34,478 bases of DNA from Rhodobiaceae bacterium. Its GTDB lineage: Bacteria > Pseudomonadota > Alphaproteobacteria > Rhizobiales > JANQQB01. Position numbers and translations under genes: made by a program. Positions 33,377-34,478 of this stretch are shown in pieces. Position 1 is the first letter of the stretch. Each line of letters opens with the position of its first letter. The notes under the pieces were generated by a model. The model searched no databases. It saw nothing but the letters and a program-made list of their open reading frames with translations, and had not been told where the DNA came from. The stretch covers positions 1 to 34,478 of the forward strand of contig JANQQB010000245.1 of the NCBI GenBank assembly GCA_028285165.1, read 5' to 3'.

Positions 33377-34478
33377 ATGAAAACGCGTGCCCTTTTTGCC
33401 CTCACCCTTGTGCCCTTGGCCTTCGGCGCGCCCGCCGCCGCGCCGGCCTCGGCCCGCGACGCGGATCAGGCCGGGCAGGTGACCGCTACGATCGACGGTG
33501 AACGGGTCTCCCTGCCGATGCTGAAAAGCGATTATGTCGTCGCCATTGACGGGACGCTGGCGACGGTGACGCTGAAACAGACCTTTTTCAATTCCCGCGA
33601 CCGGGCACTCAACGCCACATACCTGTTCCCGCTGAACCGCAAGGCGGCGGTCTATGCCATGACGATGGAAGTGGGCGACGAGGTCATCGAGGCCGTGATC
33701 AAACGGAAAGAAGAGGCGCAGAAGACCTTCGACACGGCCAAGGCGGAGGGCAAAGCCGCTTCCCTCTTGACGCAGCATCGCCCCAACATGTTCACCCAGA
33801 CCATTGCCAATCTGATGCCGGGCACGACGCTTGCCGTGACGCTGAAATATGTCCAGCCGGTTCCGAAGGTCGACGGCGCCTACGAGCTAGTGGTCCCCTT
33901 CGTCGTCGGCCCGCGATATGAGGGCAAGGGGCCGTCGGTTGTCGCCGACCGGGCAGCCCCCGATGCCGATATCGAGGACGTCGCCTTTGTGCCGGACGAT
34001 GCCGGTGAGACCGAAGAGGTCTCCGGATGGACGGTCGCCAAACTGCCCGACTATCCGCCGGTTTCCGGCCAGGACGCGCCCGGCGCCATCGACCGCGAGC
34101 GGGTCGGCTTTTCGGTCGCTCTTCGCGCGCCGGTGCCGATCCACGGCATGATGTCGCCGACGCATGCGCTCGCAATCGAGACCGGGGACAACAGCGCCAA
34201 GGCCACGCTGGCGAAGGGCCGCACCATCGGCAACAGGGATCTGGTCCTGCGCTACGAACTGGGCGAGGACGACACAATCGCCGCCGGCATTCTGTCCCAT
34301 TTCGACCATCGCGGCGGCTTTTTATCCCTCCAGATCGAACCGCCGAAAACGCCGGCCGACGAGGCGATCACGCCGCGGGAGCTGGTGTTCGTGCTCGACA
34401 CGTCCGGCTCGATGAGCGGCGCGCCGATGCGGGCGTCGAAGACCTTCATGCGAGCGGCGCTTGAGGGATTGCGGGAGG
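33377..34478 (+). CDS. VIT and VWA domain protein (3' truncated), likely exosortase target
   Basis: 367 codons are visible and the frame is open to the window edge. AAGGAGCGGAG precedes the ATG. Residues 1-26 are a Sec signal peptide (LFALTLVPLAFGAPAAA core). A VIT domain follows at about 35-165, with ATYLFPLNRKAAVYAMTMEV and RPNMFTQTIANLMPGT, as in inter-alpha-trypsin inhibitor heavy chains. A VWA domain opens near residue 335 with FVLDTSGSMSG, giving the metal-site DxSxS (Asp341, Ser343, Ser345). Bacterial VIT/VWA proteins of this kind often end in a sorting signal and membrane anchor; that end lies outside the window. It appears cotranscribed with the exosortase, which may process it. Confidence 0.88.
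   Translation, partial: MKTRALFALTLVPLAFGAPAAAPASARDADQAGQVTATIDGERVSLPMLKSDYVVAIDGTLATVTLKQTFFNSRDRALNATYLFPLNRKAAVYAMTMEVGDEVIEAVIKRKEEAQKTFDTAKAEGKAASLLTQHRPNMFTQTIANLMPGTTLAVTLKYVQPVPKVDGAYELVVPFVVGPRYEGKGPSVVADRAAPDADIEDVAFVPDDAGETEEVSGWTVAKLPDYPPVSGQDAPGAIDRERVGFSVALRAPVPIHGMMSPTHALAIETGDNSAKATLAKGRTIGNRDLVLRYELGEDDTIAAGILSHFDHRGGFLSLQIEPPKTPADEAITPRELVFVLDTSGSMSGAPMRASKTFMRAALEGLRE

Overview
The window reads as a stretch of GC-rich alphaproteobacterial chromosome, probably from a free-living, marine-type heterotroph. The lineage is inferred from the gene content: a sox (sarcosine oxidase) operon, TRAP transporters, a DUF1127 protein, TTAA-N7-TTAA boxes like those bound by CtrA, and an exosortase. 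No tRNA, rRNA, CRISPR array, transposase or replication origin was seen.

Layout. (1) 1-4587: heterotetrameric sarcosine oxidase operon soxB(partial)-soxD-soxA-soxG, for one-carbon and methylated-glycine catabolism. (2) 5095-9716: a regulator-rich block with an AraC protein, a TetR-like protein, a second AraC protein (minus strand), a DUF1127 small protein with a clear terminator (minus strand), and a LysR protein. (3) 9876-13879: a FadD-type acyl-CoA ligase, an orphan PAAR spike-tip protein, and a long coiled-coil (filament-like) protein preceded by a full CtrA-type box. (4) 14230-16986: a complete TAXI-type TRAP transporter (binding protein plus fused permease). (5) 17011-22346: two EamA/DMT exporters around an orphan molybdopterin-binding xanthine-dehydrogenase-family subunit and a TetR-like regulator. 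(6) 22435-26006: a thiamine salvage operon, with promoter, TPP riboswitch, a hairpin covering the Shine-Dalgarno, thiM, thiE, thiD and a Tat-exported TRAP-type binding protein. (7) 26147-29096: a secreted beta/gamma-crystallin, a third AraC protein, and a divergent Lrp regulator/alpha-beta hydrolase pair. (8) 29270-31690: a visibly AT-richer stretch with a second CtrA-like box, a secreted protein of unknown function, and two tandem paralogous four-helix membrane proteins of unknown family. (9) 31884-end: an exosortase followed closely by a VIT/VWA protein that runs off the window.

The best candidates for something new are: the TRAP-type binding protein placed under TPP-riboswitch control as the last gene of a thiamine salvage operon without its own membrane subunits; the tandem HWSK-motif membrane proteins in the AT-rich patch; the CtrA-box/coiled-coil pair; and the exosortase-VIT/VWA pair. 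Functions rest on motif recognition by eye. No database search was run.
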